Source of the DNA: Bacteroides sp.
GTDB taxonomy: Bacteria > Bacteroidota > Bacteroidia > Bacteroidales > Muribaculaceae
Direction: 5' to 3'
Assembly: GCA_014801815.1 (NCBI GenBank)
Contig: JAAVDM010000010.1
Location: 86,760 to 150,759, forward strand
Length of the DNA: 64,000 nt
Shown: positions 1-7,537 of the stretch, piece by piece
How the letters are laid out: every line of letters begins with the position of its first letter
Numbering within the stretch: the stretch's first letter is position 1
Translations under genes and position numbers: made by a program
Notes under the pieces: model-generated
The model's input: the letters and a program-made list of their open reading frames with translations, nothing else
Told to the model about the DNA's origin: nothing
Database searches by the model: none

Positions 1-152
1 CTCTGCTCTTCAACGCCCGGCGCTCTCGCCTCGCGTTTACTCAACCTTGGGTCAGCCAGTGAAATCAAAAACAAGTGTACTTTTAATTGTGTTACTTGAC
101 GGCCGCGACACGCGCAGCCTTTATTTTGATTTTACTCTCTTGCGGCAGACCC
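1..152. other. Intergenic region downstream of rpsL
   Basis: No convincing gene is seen here. On the minus strand this is the stretch immediately after rpsL, where Bacteroidota normally continue into rpsG; the rpsG start is not visible, so it would begin outside the window. ORFs here are antisense shadows of rpsL. Confidence 0.5.
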
Positions 153-539
153 TTATTTCTTCTTGGCTGCCTTGGGACGCTTAGCTCCGTATTTGGAGCG
201 ACGCTGCGTGCGGCCCTGTACACCGGCGGTGTCAAGTGTGCCGCGCACGATGTGATAACGTACACCGGGGAGGTCCTTAACACGGCCGCCGCGTACCATC
301 ACAATCGAGTGCTCCTGCAGGTTGTGGCCCTCGCCGGGTATGTAGGAGTTCACCTCCTTGCCGTTGGTGAGGCGTACACGGGCAACCTTACGCATTGCCG
401 AATTAGGCTTCTTGGGGGTTGTCGTGTAGACACGCACACACACGCCACGGCGCTGAGGACATGAGTCCAGAGCCGGCGACTTGCTCTTGTCTTTAAGAGC
501 CACGCGTCCTTTTCTTACTAACTGCTGAATTGTAGGCAT
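153..539 (-). CDS. rpsL: 30S ribosomal protein uS12
   Basis: uS12 sits at the decoding centre of the 30S subunit and helps control translational accuracy. The 128-residue protein is full length and shows the family signature [11 protein letters not shown] at residues 41-51 and [14 protein letters not shown] at about 83-96. The two lysines whose substitution classically gives streptomycin resistance (K44 region and K88) are the wild-type lysines, so a streptomycin-sensitive S12 is inferred. The C-terminus is strongly basic (KRPKAAKKK). The start codon has no Shine-Dalgarno sequence, as is normal in Bacteroidota. It is probably the first gene of the str operon (rpsL-rpsG-fusA), which would continue beyond the window edge. 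A promoter lies about 180 bp upstream. Confidence 0.98.
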   Translation of the reverse strand: MPTIQQLVRKGRVALKDKSKSPALDSCPQRRGVCVRVYTTTPKKPNSAMRKVARVRLTNGKEVNSYIPGEGHNLQEHSIVMVRGGRVKDLPGVRYHIVRGTLDTAGVQGRTQRRSKYGAKRPKAAKKK

Positions 540-720
540 TCTTAGTTTTGTTTGTTACTTTATTTGGTTCAATTCTTTTGCCTGGGTTATTTCCGTCGGG
601 CCTCAGGGCCTCTCGACGAGCCTCAAACAGCATCTTCCATAAGCACCGCAAAGCAAACTAAGTTACTGCCATACAGTCACTTAGCCACTCCGCCGGAGAA
701 AGTCTCTTTTTAAGGCACTG

Positions 721-728
721 CAAAGTTA
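721..728 (-). promoter_or_regulatory. Putative rpsL promoter, -7 element
   Basis: On the minus strand this reads TAACTTTG, matching the Bacteroidota -7 consensus TAnnTTTG. No clear TTTG is seen 19-21 bp further upstream. It would give rpsL a leader of about 175 nt (540-715), long enough to hold ribosomal-protein autoregulation; I see no definite fold. Confidence 0.5.
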
Positions 729-802
729 CTAAATCTTAGGGTTTTACACAATACTCCCGAACATTTTTTATATCGTATTAACGATTTTTACCAACATATC
801 CA

Positions 803-2032
803 TTATTTGAACTTACTGGCGGCCTCCCGTATGCACTCTAATATGTGCCGGTCGAGTTCGTTGAGATGCTTGTTGCGGCGCTGCATCACACGCTCGGCAA
901 TGTCACAGAATTTCTTCATGGGCACATCACTGAAGCCTGCCGTAGCCGAACCTTCCGAAAAACTGGGTATGAACACACGCGGGAAACCTGCGCCGTGAAT
1001 ATTACAGCCCACCCCCACAACCGTAGCCGTGTTGAACATACAGTTGATACCGGCCTTGGAATGGTCGCCCATTATAAGACCGCAGAACTGCAGATCGGTG
1101 CGCATAAACGAATGTGTGGCGTAATTCCAGATACGTATCTTGCTGTAATCATTCTTAAGATTCGAAGCATTGGTGCCGGCACCTATATTGCACCACTCCC
1201 CTATCACGGCGTTTCCGAGATAACCATCATGAGCCTTGTTACTGTAACCGAATATAACCGTATTGTCTACCTCGCCACCCACCTTACAGTATGGGCCGAA
1301 AGTAGTGCCGCCGTATATCCGCGCTCCCATCTTCACTTTTGAATTGTCGCATACGGCCAGCGGTCCGCGCAGCGAAGCACCCTCCATTATCTGCACACCG
1401 CGTCCTATATATACAGGGCCGTCTTTGAGATTTACAGTCACACACTCAAGCGAGGCACCCTCCTCTACGAATATCTTCGAGTCGGCACGACGTCCGGCAC
1501 CTATGACTCTCACCGTATCACTCAGCTGAGCGCTACGGCGTCCTGCTGTCAGACGCTCGAAATCCTCGGCAATCATCTCGGCATTACGCAGAAATATATC
1601 AAACACATAGCGTATCACACGCAGACTGCCGGCACTTGACGTTCTGAATCCGGCCGCCTCAGGGCCCATGTCCACAGCCTTGCGGCACTGTTGCGTTGTT
1701 CCGCGACACCCTCTCAGCACACCGGCCGTATCAGTCAGCGCCTCGCCCGATTCAAGACCCTCCAGCAGACACGCCACATGGCTGTCAGGGAGAATACTGC
1801 CCGACACAAAAAGACAGTCATCACAGTCCTCTTCAGGGCCGTCGCCGAACTTATCGCGCAGATAGCCGGCCGGCCTATAGGAATAGCAGCCCGGAAGCAG
1901 ACTTTCCCACTTCTCGCGCAGAGTTGTAATACCGATTCTGAACTCGGCTACCGGACGTGTAAACGAAAGCGGCAGCAGATTGGAATGACTCTCTTCGGTG
2001 TCGAAGAGTATGATGTGGCGTTGGGTATACAT
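803..2032 (-). CDS. GlmU-like sugar nucleotidyltransferase / acyltransferase (TIGR03991-type)
   Basis: The 409-residue protein resembles the Bacteroidota alternative GlmU family, with an N-terminal nucleotidyltransferase-like domain (from IILFDTEES) and a C-terminal left-handed beta-helix (about residues 180-385). The helix is shown by hexapeptide turns such as IFVEEGASL, VYIGRGVQI and AVIGEWCNIGAG. The likely role is UDP-GlcNAc or related nucleotide-sugar synthesis for the cell wall; this comes from family knowledge. The start is taken at MYTQRHIILF because the open frame upstream (to 2101) has no family character. The classical GxGTRM nucleotide-binding motif is not visible at the N-terminus, so the uridylyltransferase half may be divergent or specialised. 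It is expressed alone from a strong upstream promoter. Confidence 0.75.
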   Translation of the reverse strand: MYTQRHIILFDTEESHSNLLPLSFTRPVAEFRIGITTLREKWESLLPGCYSYRPAGYLRDKFGDGPEEDCDDCLFVSGSILPDSHVACLLEGLESGEALTDTAGVLRGCRGTTQQCRKAVDMGPEAAGFRTSSAGSLRVIRYVFDIFLRNAEMIAEDFERLTAGRRSAQLSDTVRVIGAGRRADSKIFVEEGASLECVTVNLKDGPVYIGRGVQIMEGASLRGPLAVCDNSKVKMGARIYGGTTFGPYCKVGGEVDNTVIFGYSNKAHDGYLGNAVIGEWCNIGAGTNASNLKNDYSKIRIWNYATHSFMRTDLQFCGLIMGDHSKAGINCMFNTATVVGVGCNIHGAGFPRVFIPSFSEGSATAGFSDVPMKKFCDIAERVMQRRNKHLNELDRHILECIREAASKFK

Positions 2033-2176
2033 GATTTGTGGCGTAGTGTTGATGTGCCGCAGGCAGACGGTCCGCAGGCCGGATACAGCCGAGGCTAACA
2101 TTCATTAATAAGGAGTGAGGGCAATGAAAAGACATAAGCAAGAACCGAAAAATTACTCACTTTTGCCAATTGTGTG

Positions 2177-2208
2177 CAAATCTACTACTTTTTATTTTTT
2201 TATCCAAA
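2177..2208 (-). promoter_or_regulatory. Promoter of the GlmU-like gene
   Basis: Read on the minus strand, TTTG (2205-2208) is followed after 20 bp by TAGATTTG (2177-2184), an excellent match to the Bacteroidota vegetative promoter. Transcription would start near 2170-2173 and leave a leader of about 140 nt, supporting a start downstream of the promoter at 2032. Confidence 0.7.
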
Positions 2209-2244
2209 ATTTTATTTTCCAATCTGAAATTTTTATAAGAGGTA

Positions 2245-2540
2245 TAAAAAAACAAAAACGGCAGCGACTTTCACAAGCCGGCCACCGTTCTGTGATTTTT
2301 TAGATATCCGCCTACTTTCACAAGCTAACGAACCTCCTACTCAACCACTAACTTACAAATTATATATCACTATTACTTAAAAGCTTTTTGACTTGCCTAT
2401 ACTTTCTAAACTGAGTTGTTACGTACTTTAACCGTGGGTCAGCTTCTATCAGCGACCCGCGCTATGAACATCAAGCTTCCGGGGTGGGTGGCGAACAAAC
2501 CTATTTTCAGCGCTTGTTACTCCCTGCCTCCGAAAAACAG
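2245..2540 (-). ncRNA. Probable structured non-coding RNA (6S-like candidate)
   Basis: No gene is supported in this 1-kb gap, but the minus strand has a complete non-coding transcription unit: a near-consensus promoter (2543-2574) and a terminator hairpin followed by a U-rich tract (2289-2246). The RNA would be about 295 nt. Its first part can fold. GCGCTGAA (2506-2513) pairs with TTC-AT-AGCGC (2459-2468), and next to it GGGTC...GACCC closes a small hairpin (2436-2458). The block is GC-rich compared with its AT-rich surroundings, which suggests a constrained RNA. I do not see hallmarks of RNase P RNA, tmRNA or SRP RNA. A 6S/Bacteroidales-1-type RNA, or two adjacent small RNAs, is possible. 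Confidence 0.5.
2246..2289 (-). terminator. Intrinsic terminator of the putative ncRNA
   Basis: On the minus strand AACGGTGGC (2289-2281) can pair with GCTGCCGTT (2265-2257), followed directly by TTTGTTTTTTT. This is a good rho-independent terminator. The loop contains GGCTTGTGAAAGT, a 12-13 base motif that also occurs about 45 bp upstream in the same transcript. Confidence 0.6.
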
Positions 2541-2542
2541 TG

Positions 2543-2574
2543 CAAATATAGTACTTTTAGAAATACCCACCAAA
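2543..2574 (-). promoter_or_regulatory. Promoter of the putative ncRNA
   Basis: Minus-strand TTTG (2571-2574), 20-bp spacer, TATATTTG (2543-2550). This fits the Bacteroidota promoter consensus exactly, yet no reading frame of note lies downstream for over 300 bp, which is the main reason to propose a non-coding RNA. Confidence 0.65.
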
Positions 2575-2746
2575 TTTATCTATAAGAAATTTTAATTACA
2601 CCTCTATTTTGTCCCTATAAGTACAAAAATACGCCAATATGACCAATATTTCAATTCTCATATTATACCAAAATATTCCTCTTGGTTCCAATTTTTGCGT
2701 CTTATCAACAATTTTTTACTTCTCAGCGCATCTACCCTTTCTCACA

Positions 2747-2950
2747 CTGAGTGGCTCTTAAAAAATTAACAGACACATAAAACTTGTTATTTCTGAGACG
2801 ATTTGGACACAAAACCAAGCAGAACACGTCAGTATCCGACTGAGTGACAAGTCTGAAGCGGCCAAAAATAACAAGTCCTATTGTTCAAGATTCAAAGACT
2901 TTACCTGAAAACATATATCGTTCAATTTTTAAGAGCTACTTATATACCCT
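2747..2950 (+). repeat. MITE-like repeat, copy 1
   Basis: This ~200-bp non-coding element is shared with 16611-16804. Near-identical blocks include CGACTGAGTGACAAGT, CCAAAAATAACAAGT and GTTCAAGATTCAAAGACTTT. Its ends are inverted repeats: GTGGCTCTTAAAAAATT at the left (2751-2767) against AATTTTTAAGAGCTACTTA at the right (2924-2942). An inner inverted pair, ACTTGTTATTT and AAATAACAAGT, is also seen. No transposase is encoded. Terminal inverted repeats plus interspersed copies suggest a miniature inverted-repeat element. It ends about 125 bp before the aminopeptidase gene. No target-site duplication is obvious. Confidence 0.65.
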
Positions 2951-3073
2951 ACTGACAGCAAGCTTTAACCGGCATTAACGCACACGGTCGGAGTTTTTTT
3001 ATTAACTTTACCGCCACAACACAACTTTATGCCTCCGGACGACAAGACGGCGGCACATACATTAATAAATACC

Positions 3074-4870
3074 ATGACAAAGAAAAATCAGGAATATCTT
3101 GCCGCTCTGCGCAAGGTCATGGCCGAACACGGCATCGACACCGTCATAATCTCTGGTACTGACCCCCATCAGAGCGAACTTCCCCCACTCCATTGGCGTT
3201 GCCGTGAATGGCTGACAGGCTTCTCGTCTGTCAACGGCACCAACGGTACTGCCGTAGTGACACCGGACAAAGCACTCTGCTGGACTGACTCACGTTATTT
3301 CATTCAGGCCACCATGCAGCTCGAAGGTACCGGATTCGAAATGATGAAGGAAGACGGTCCCGAGGCCGTGAACCTAATAGACTGGGTGACTGAGAATACC
3401 GCCGCCGGTAAGACTGTCGGCATTGACGGCATGACTTTCTCTGTGTCTATGGCCCAGCAGTTGCAGCAGGAACTTAACGATAACGGCATAAAACTTGATA
3501 CTTCATTCGCACCTTTCGACGAGATTTATCCCGACCGTCCGGAACGTCCCAAAAACAAACTGTTCGTACATGACGAGAAAATCGTAGGCGAAACCGTTGA
3601 TTCCAAAATACAGCGACTCTTAGAACAAGTAAAGGGAGAACTGGCGAACGCTATTCTTCTCTCTTCACTCGATGACATAGCATGGGCGACCAATCTGCGT
3701 ACAGCCAACGACATCGCTTTCTCGCCAATCTTTGTCGCCTTCCTGTATATTGACGCCACTCGCCGTGTACTCTTCATTGATGCCGACAAACTCACTGATG
3801 AAGTCAGCGCACATCTTAAAAAATATAATATCGAAGTACAGCCCTACGATGCCGTACTCACTTTCGCCGCTGCACTGCCTAAGGAGACCCGTCTGCTGCT
3901 TGACCCCACCAAGACTTCACGCGGAGTGTATGATCACGTAGGTTGCACCACAGTATTCGGCGGATCGGGCGTAGCCAAGCTCAAGAGCATCAAGAACGAA
4001 GCCATGCTGACAGCGCTCAATCTCGCTATGCTCAAAGACGGTGTGGCACTGACACGTTTCTTCATGTCGGTCGAAGCCGATTATCCGAAAGGCACACTCA
4101 CCGAGATGGTGCTTGCGCGTCGTCTGCGCGACATGCGTATGGCCGACCCTGACTGTGTGGACGAAAGTTTCGCCTCAATAATAGGCTGGAACGGTCACGG
4201 CGCCATCGTACACTATGAGCCTACCGATGAGTCTGACGTAGCTATCGTAGGTGATGGCCTGCTGCTCGTAGATAGCGGCGGTCAGTATAAATACGGTACT
4301 ACCGATATTACACGCACCATTGCTTTAGGCGCCCCCACCGCAGAGCAGCGTCACGACTTCACACTTGTACTGAAGGGTCATATAGCTCTCGCACGCGCTA
4401 TCTTCCCGCAGGGCACACGCGGCGGACAACTCGACGTGCTGGCCCGCCAGTATCTGTGGCGAGAAGGCAAAGCATACTATCACGGTACAGGTCACGGTGT
4501 AGGGTTCTTTATCAACTGTCATGAGGGTCCCCAAAGCATACGTCTCAACGACGTGCCCACTCCGCTTGAACCGGGTATGGTCACAAGCAACGAACCGGGC
4601 CTGTATCTTGAAGGTCAGTACGGCATACGTATCGAAAACCTGATAGTCACCGTTCCGGCAATGACTACCGACTTCGGTGCTTTCTACCGTTTCGATACCG
4701 TCACTCTCTTCCCCATCGACACCACGTTAGTCGACACTTCGATAATGACCGACGACGAAATTAAGTGGCTCAACGATTATCATGCTCAGGTATGCAACGC
4801 TCTCACACCGCTGCTCAGTGCCGACGAAGCTGCCTGGCTCAAAAACAAGACTCAACCCATCAGCAAATAA
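3074..4870 (+). CDS. pepP: Xaa-Pro aminopeptidase, M24B family
   Basis: This cytoplasmic metallopeptidase removes N-terminal residues before proline. The 598-residue protein has two creatinase-like N-terminal domains (to about 300) and a C-terminal pita-bread domain. The five expected metal ligands can be placed: D400 in VDSGG, D411 in TTDITRT, H474 in HGTGHGVGF, E507 in SNEPGLY and E521 in RIENL. Its length matches the long eukaryote-like three-domain APP1 type. The start at ATG 3074 (MTKKNQEYL) is preferred over an upstream in-frame ATG (3029), because family members begin close to this point. A weak promoter-like TAACTTTA lies at 3003. The next gene follows after 20 bp, so co-transcription is likely. 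Confidence 0.93.
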   Translation: MTKKNQEYLAALRKVMAEHGIDTVIISGTDPHQSELPPLHWRCREWLTGFSSVNGTNGTAVVTPDKALCWTDSRYFIQATMQLEGTGFEMMKEDGPEAVNLIDWVTENTAAGKTVGIDGMTFSVSMAQQLQQELNDNGIKLDTSFAPFDEIYPDRPERPKNKLFVHDEKIVGETVDSKIQRLLEQVKGELANAILLSSLDDIAWATNLRTANDIAFSPIFVAFLYIDATRRVLFIDADKLTDEVSAHLKKYNIEVQPYDAVLTFAAALPKETRLLLDPTKTSRGVYDHVGCTTVFGGSGVAKLKSIKNEAMLTALNLAMLKDGVALTRFFMSVEADYPKGTLTEMVLARRLRDMRMADPDCVDESFASIIGWNGHGAIVHYEPTDESDVAIVGDGLLLVDSGGQYKYGTTDITRTIALGAPTAEQRHDFTLVLKGHIALARAIFPQGTRGGQLDVLARQYLWREGKAYYHGTGHGVGFFINCHEGPQSIRLNDVPTPLEPGMVTSNEPGLYLEGQYGIRIENLIVTVPAMTTDFGAFYRFDTVTLFPIDTTLVDTSIMTDDEIKWLNDYHAQVCNALTPLLSADEAAWLKNKTQPISK

Positions 4871-4890
4871 AGAAACCGACACAATAACAA

Positions 4891-5445
4891 ATGGCTATAA
4901 TAAGAGAAGTAAGGGGATTCACTCCCCGTATAGGCCGTGACTGCTTTCTGGCTGACAACGCAGTGGTAGTAGGCGACGTAATAATGGGCGACGAGTGCAG
5001 TATATGGTTCAGCACAGTACTGCGCGGCGACGTCAATTCTATCCGCATCGGAGATCGTGTCAACATACAGGACGGCAGTGTACTGCACACTCTCTATCAG
5101 AAATCGACAATAGAAATCGGCAACGATGTCTCGATAGGTCATAACGTAGTGATACACGGTGCCAAAATACACGATTACGCTCTCATCGGTATGGGCGCCA
5201 TAGTAATGGACGATGCCGAAGTCGGAGAAGGCGCTTTGGTGGCAGCAGGCGCGGTGGTACTGAGCCGTACAAAAATCGGCGCTCATGAAATGTGGGCCGG
5301 TGCACCTGCCAAGTTCATCAAGATGGTCGAGCCGGAGAAAGCTAAAGAGATGAATATCAAGATAGCACACAACTATCTTATGTACTCGCGCTGGTATACC
5401 GACCCGCAAGAAGAACAGCCAACTGAAGACAACGGACACAAATAA
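4891..5445 (+). CDS. Gamma-carbonic-anhydrase-family left-handed beta-helix protein
   Basis: The 184-residue protein belongs to the YrdA/CaiE/gamma-CA group. Hexapeptide repeats run through residues 15-140 (for example VNIQDGSVL, VSIGHNVVI, ALIGMGAIV). The histidines expected to bind zinc at trimer interfaces are present in VLHT and IGHNVVIHGA. The segment WAGAPAKFIK after the helix is typical of this family. Activity may be carbonic anhydrase or acyltransferase-like; the sequence does not decide. It follows pepP by 20 bp and probably shares its transcript. Length is normal for the family. Confidence 0.88.
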   Translation: MAIIREVRGFTPRIGRDCFLADNAVVVGDVIMGDECSIWFSTVLRGDVNSIRIGDRVNIQDGSVLHTLYQKSTIEIGNDVSIGHNVVIHGAKIHDYALIGMGAIVMDDAEVGEGALVAAGAVVLSRTKIGAHEMWAGAPAKFIKMVEPEKAKEMNIKIAHNYLMYSRWYTDPQEEQPTEDNGHK

Positions 5446-5504
5446 ACAATCCCCTCGGAACACAAGACTTGGAAATGTTGTATGTCAAAAAATTGCGCTA
5501 AAAT

Positions 5505-5535
5505 TTTGTTGTCAATTTAATAATGTGTAATTTTG
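5505..5535 (+). promoter_or_regulatory. rpsU promoter
   Basis: TTTG (5505-5508), 19-bp spacer, TAATTTTG (5528-5535): a full match to the Bacteroidota consensus. Transcription should start near 5540, giving a ~95-nt leader. Confidence 0.75.
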
Positions 5536-5548
5536 CAACCGCAAATTT

Positions 5549-5582
5549 CATGCGCGGCTCTGAGCCATAGCTCTCCGGCATG
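5549..5582 (+). promoter_or_regulatory. Hairpin in the rpsU leader
   Basis: CATGC-g-CGG (5549-5557) can pair with CCG-GCATG (5575-5582), enclosing a second helix GAGC-cata-GCTC (5562-5573). The leader between this hairpin and the rpsU ATG is A-rich and lacks a Shine-Dalgarno sequence. Ribosomal-protein leaders often carry autoregulatory folds; such a role here is inference. Confidence 0.4.
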
Positions 5583-5634
5583 AAAACCACACAGCAAAAA
5601 ATAACAAAAATAAATAAAAAGCTAAAACAACAAC

Positions 5635-5826
5635 ATGATTATCGTACAAGTAAAAGAAGGCGAAAACATCGAGAAGGCGCTGAAGAAATTCAAACGCAAA
5701 TTTGAGAGAACAGGCATTGTGAAGGAACTGCGTAGCCGCCAGGCTTTTGAGAAGCCTTCGGTGACTAACCGCAAGAAAATGATCAAGGCCATCTACGTTC
5801 AGCAGCTTCGCCAGGCCGAGCAGTAA
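5635..5826 (+). CDS. rpsU: 30S ribosomal protein bS21
   Basis: This 63-residue basic protein is full length for bS21 and begins MIIVQVKEGENIEKALKKFK, with the usual KFKRKFE and RKKMIKAIY segments. bS21 lies on the 30S platform near the 3' end of 16S rRNA; in Bacteroidia it is known to help hide the anti-Shine-Dalgarno sequence, consistent with the SD-free genes of this window. It has its own strong promoter and a short structured leader. A GC-rich hairpin follows, then a site-specific recombinase gene, an order (rpsU-xer-hpf) that is common in Bacteroidales. Confidence 0.97.
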   Translation: MIIVQVKEGENIEKALKKFKRKFERTGIVKELRSRQAFEKPSVTNRKKMIKAIYVQQLRQAEQ

Positions 5827-5855
5827 TCAAAGCATTACCGGCCTTATTTCTCCAT

Positions 5856-5894
5856 GCCGCCACGGCGGCCGCTGGCTGATGACGTCGGCTTTTT
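5856..5894 (+). terminator. GC-rich hairpins after rpsU, weak terminator
   Basis: GCCGCC (5856-5861) pairs with GGCGGC (5864-5869), and an alternative stem GCCG (5868-5871) with CGGC (5886-5889) is followed by TTTTTC. Termination may be partial, leaving some read-through into the recombinase. Confidence 0.4.
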
Positions 5895-6005
5895 CTTGAC
5901 ATACTGTCATCTCCCCGTTCCCATGCCACGGCAGACATGGCGCTCATCAAGCGCTCCATGCCTGTCGTGGTTTCATGCTTTGTCGTCAACTCTTCTAAAT
6001 ACACT

Positions 6006-6968
6006 ATGCCTATGATAGCCGCCTTTCTGCAGTACCTTGCTCTTGAGCTTAACCGCTCCACTCTCACCGTCGAGGCTTACGGTCACGACACCCGCCAGTT
6101 TGTCATGTGGCTGACCGACAGTCACCCGGTCGCTTTCGACCCCGCTTCAGTGACCGTAGCCGACGTACGGGCATGGCTGACCACACTGGCGGCCGGCGGC
6201 GACACACCGCGCACTATCAGACGCAAGACACAGAGTCTGCGTGCATTCTTTCTGTTTCTGCGTAAACGTGGCATTATCCCGACCAATCCGGCAGCCGACC
6301 TCAAACTGGCCAAAATAGGCAAACCATTGCCAAACTTTATGCGCGAGGAAGAGCTCGAACATGCTCTCGCCGATACACCCGCTGAAGATGACGTCTATCA
6401 GATGCGTGACTATATCATAGTCGACTTACTCTACAGCACCGGTATGAGACGTGCCGAGATACTGGCTCTCACAGACGATGATGTAGACTATACAAGCCGA
6501 CAGCTGCGTATCACCGGAAAACGACGCAAACAGCGAATGATGCCGCTGCCCGAACCGTTACTCGAACGCATAAAAGCATGGCAGGCATTACGTGACAGGA
6601 CATGGACTGATCTTGCGGCACCACGTCCGCTCATAGCCGGGCCGCGTGGTCCCGTCACATATTCCGCTATAGCGGGAGCAGTAAAACGGATGCTCGGAGA
6701 CACCTCATGTCCCAAACGGTCACCTCACGTATTACGCCATTCCTTCGCCACCGCCATGCTCAACGATGGTGCCGACCTTAATACTGTTCGCGAGATGCTG
6801 GGTCATACCTCGCTTGCCACCACACAGATTTATACTCACCTCTCATTCGCACAGCTACGTGACAATTATCTGGACGCACATCCCCGCGCCCGTGAACCTC
6901 TGCGCGACATCACTGCCGGTAAAGTCGGAAACAATACCGACAAGGACAGCAACAAAGATAAAAACTGA
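6006..6968 (+). CDS. xerC: Tyrosine recombinase, XerC/XerD-like
   Basis: Xer recombinases resolve chromosome dimers at dif sites with FtsK. The 320-residue protein has an N-terminal SAM-like core-binding domain (about 1-95) and a C-terminal catalytic domain. All catalytic residues are visible: R148 in GMRRAE, K172 in ITGKRRK, H241 and R244 in HVLRHS, H267 in LGHTS and Y276 in IYTHLS. The start is set at ATG 6006 because homologues begin just before the FLQYLALELNRS segment; an open frame extends upstream to 5937 without family character. Position between rpsU and hpf is conserved in Bacteroidales, favouring a housekeeping Xer over a mobile-element integrase. XerC versus XerD cannot be settled here. 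Confidence 0.9.
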   Translation: MPMIAAFLQYLALELNRSTLTVEAYGHDTRQFVMWLTDSHPVAFDPASVTVADVRAWLTTLAAGGDTPRTIRRKTQSLRAFFLFLRKRGIIPTNPAADLKLAKIGKPLPNFMREEELEHALADTPAEDDVYQMRDYIIVDLLYSTGMRRAEILALTDDDVDYTSRQLRITGKRRKQRMMPLPEPLLERIKAWQALRDRTWTDLAAPRPLIAGPRGPVTYSAIAGAVKRMLGDTSCPKRSPHVLRHSFATAMLNDGADLNTVREMLGHTSLATTQIYTHLSFAQLRDNYLDAHPRAREPLRDITAGKVGNNTDKDSNKDKN

Positions 6969-7021
6969 AAAAATAACAGCTAAATATCCGTGTGCTTGTC
7001 CGAAATGTCATAATTTTGTGT

Positions 7022-7029
7022 TATCTTTG
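7022..7029 (+). promoter_or_regulatory. hpf promoter, -7 element
   Basis: TATCTTTG matches TAnnTTTG. The -33 element is weak (TTG at 6996-6998, 23-bp spacing). The ~105-nt leader contains a GC-rich hairpin GCGGCC-tcc-GGCCGC (7056-7070). Confidence 0.55.
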
Positions 7030-7135
7030 TAAACGGTCTTATTTCCCGGCTCTCCGCGGCCTCCGGCCGCCGGGCGACCCTACGGTCTGACACACGGCCG
7101 TCATTAAAAATAACCAACCCAATAAAATCACTGCT

Positions 7136-7426
7136 ATGGAAGTCAAAATCAAAGCAATCCACTTCGACATCACCGATAAGCTCGTAGCCTTCATCAACAA
7201 GAAAGTCGACAAGATGGGCCGCCGCAACGAAGCTGTGGCTGAGGTAGAGGTGACTCTGCGTGTAGTGAAGCCCGAAACCGCCATGAACAAAGAGGCCGGT
7301 ATAAGAATCACCGTGCCCCAGGCACCCGAACTTTTCGCTTCGAAGACAGCTGACACATTCGAGGAGGCCATCGACCTGTGTCTCAACGCTCTGGAACCTC
7401 AGCTCGAAAAAATCAAAAACCGTTGA
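7136..7426 (+). CDS. hpf: Short-form ribosome hibernation promoting factor (S30AE)
   Basis: This 96-residue protein has the single S30AE/RaiA fold: MEVKIKAIHFDITDKLVAFI, a basic helix KKVDKMGR, and the second helix FEEAIDLCLNALEPQLEK. It binds the 30S decoding region and inactivates or dimerises ribosomes in stationary phase. It lacks the C-terminal dimerisation domain of long HPFs, so it is the short form. It has its own promoter with a GC-rich leader hairpin. In many Bacteroides the next genes are a tRNA cluster and tuf; here a sugar gene pair follows instead, so the neighbourhood is rearranged (comparison from memory). Confidence 0.93.
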   Translation: MEVKIKAIHFDITDKLVAFINKKVDKMGRRNEAVAEVEVTLRVVKPETAMNKEAGIRITVPQAPELFASKTADTFEEAIDLCLNALEPQLEKIKNR

Positions 7427-7537
7427 CAACGCGCACTGACCGCAGTGCCGTGTCTCTTTTCTCATCACCGCAGGTTTGTGGCGCTCGCGCACACGGCCTG
7501 CGGTTTATCAACACAATCACCAAGCAACCCACACACG

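Noticed and set aside
2115-2303. 62-residue plus-strand open frame upstream of the GlmU-like gene
   Set aside because: Composition is low-complexity Phe/Lys/Ile, it overlaps the promoter and terminator on the other strand, and no start signal is seen.
6006-6968. Tyrosine recombinase as sign of an integrated element
   Set aside because: The rpsU-xer-hpf order is a common chromosomal arrangement in Bacteroidales, and no attachment repeats or cargo flank it.
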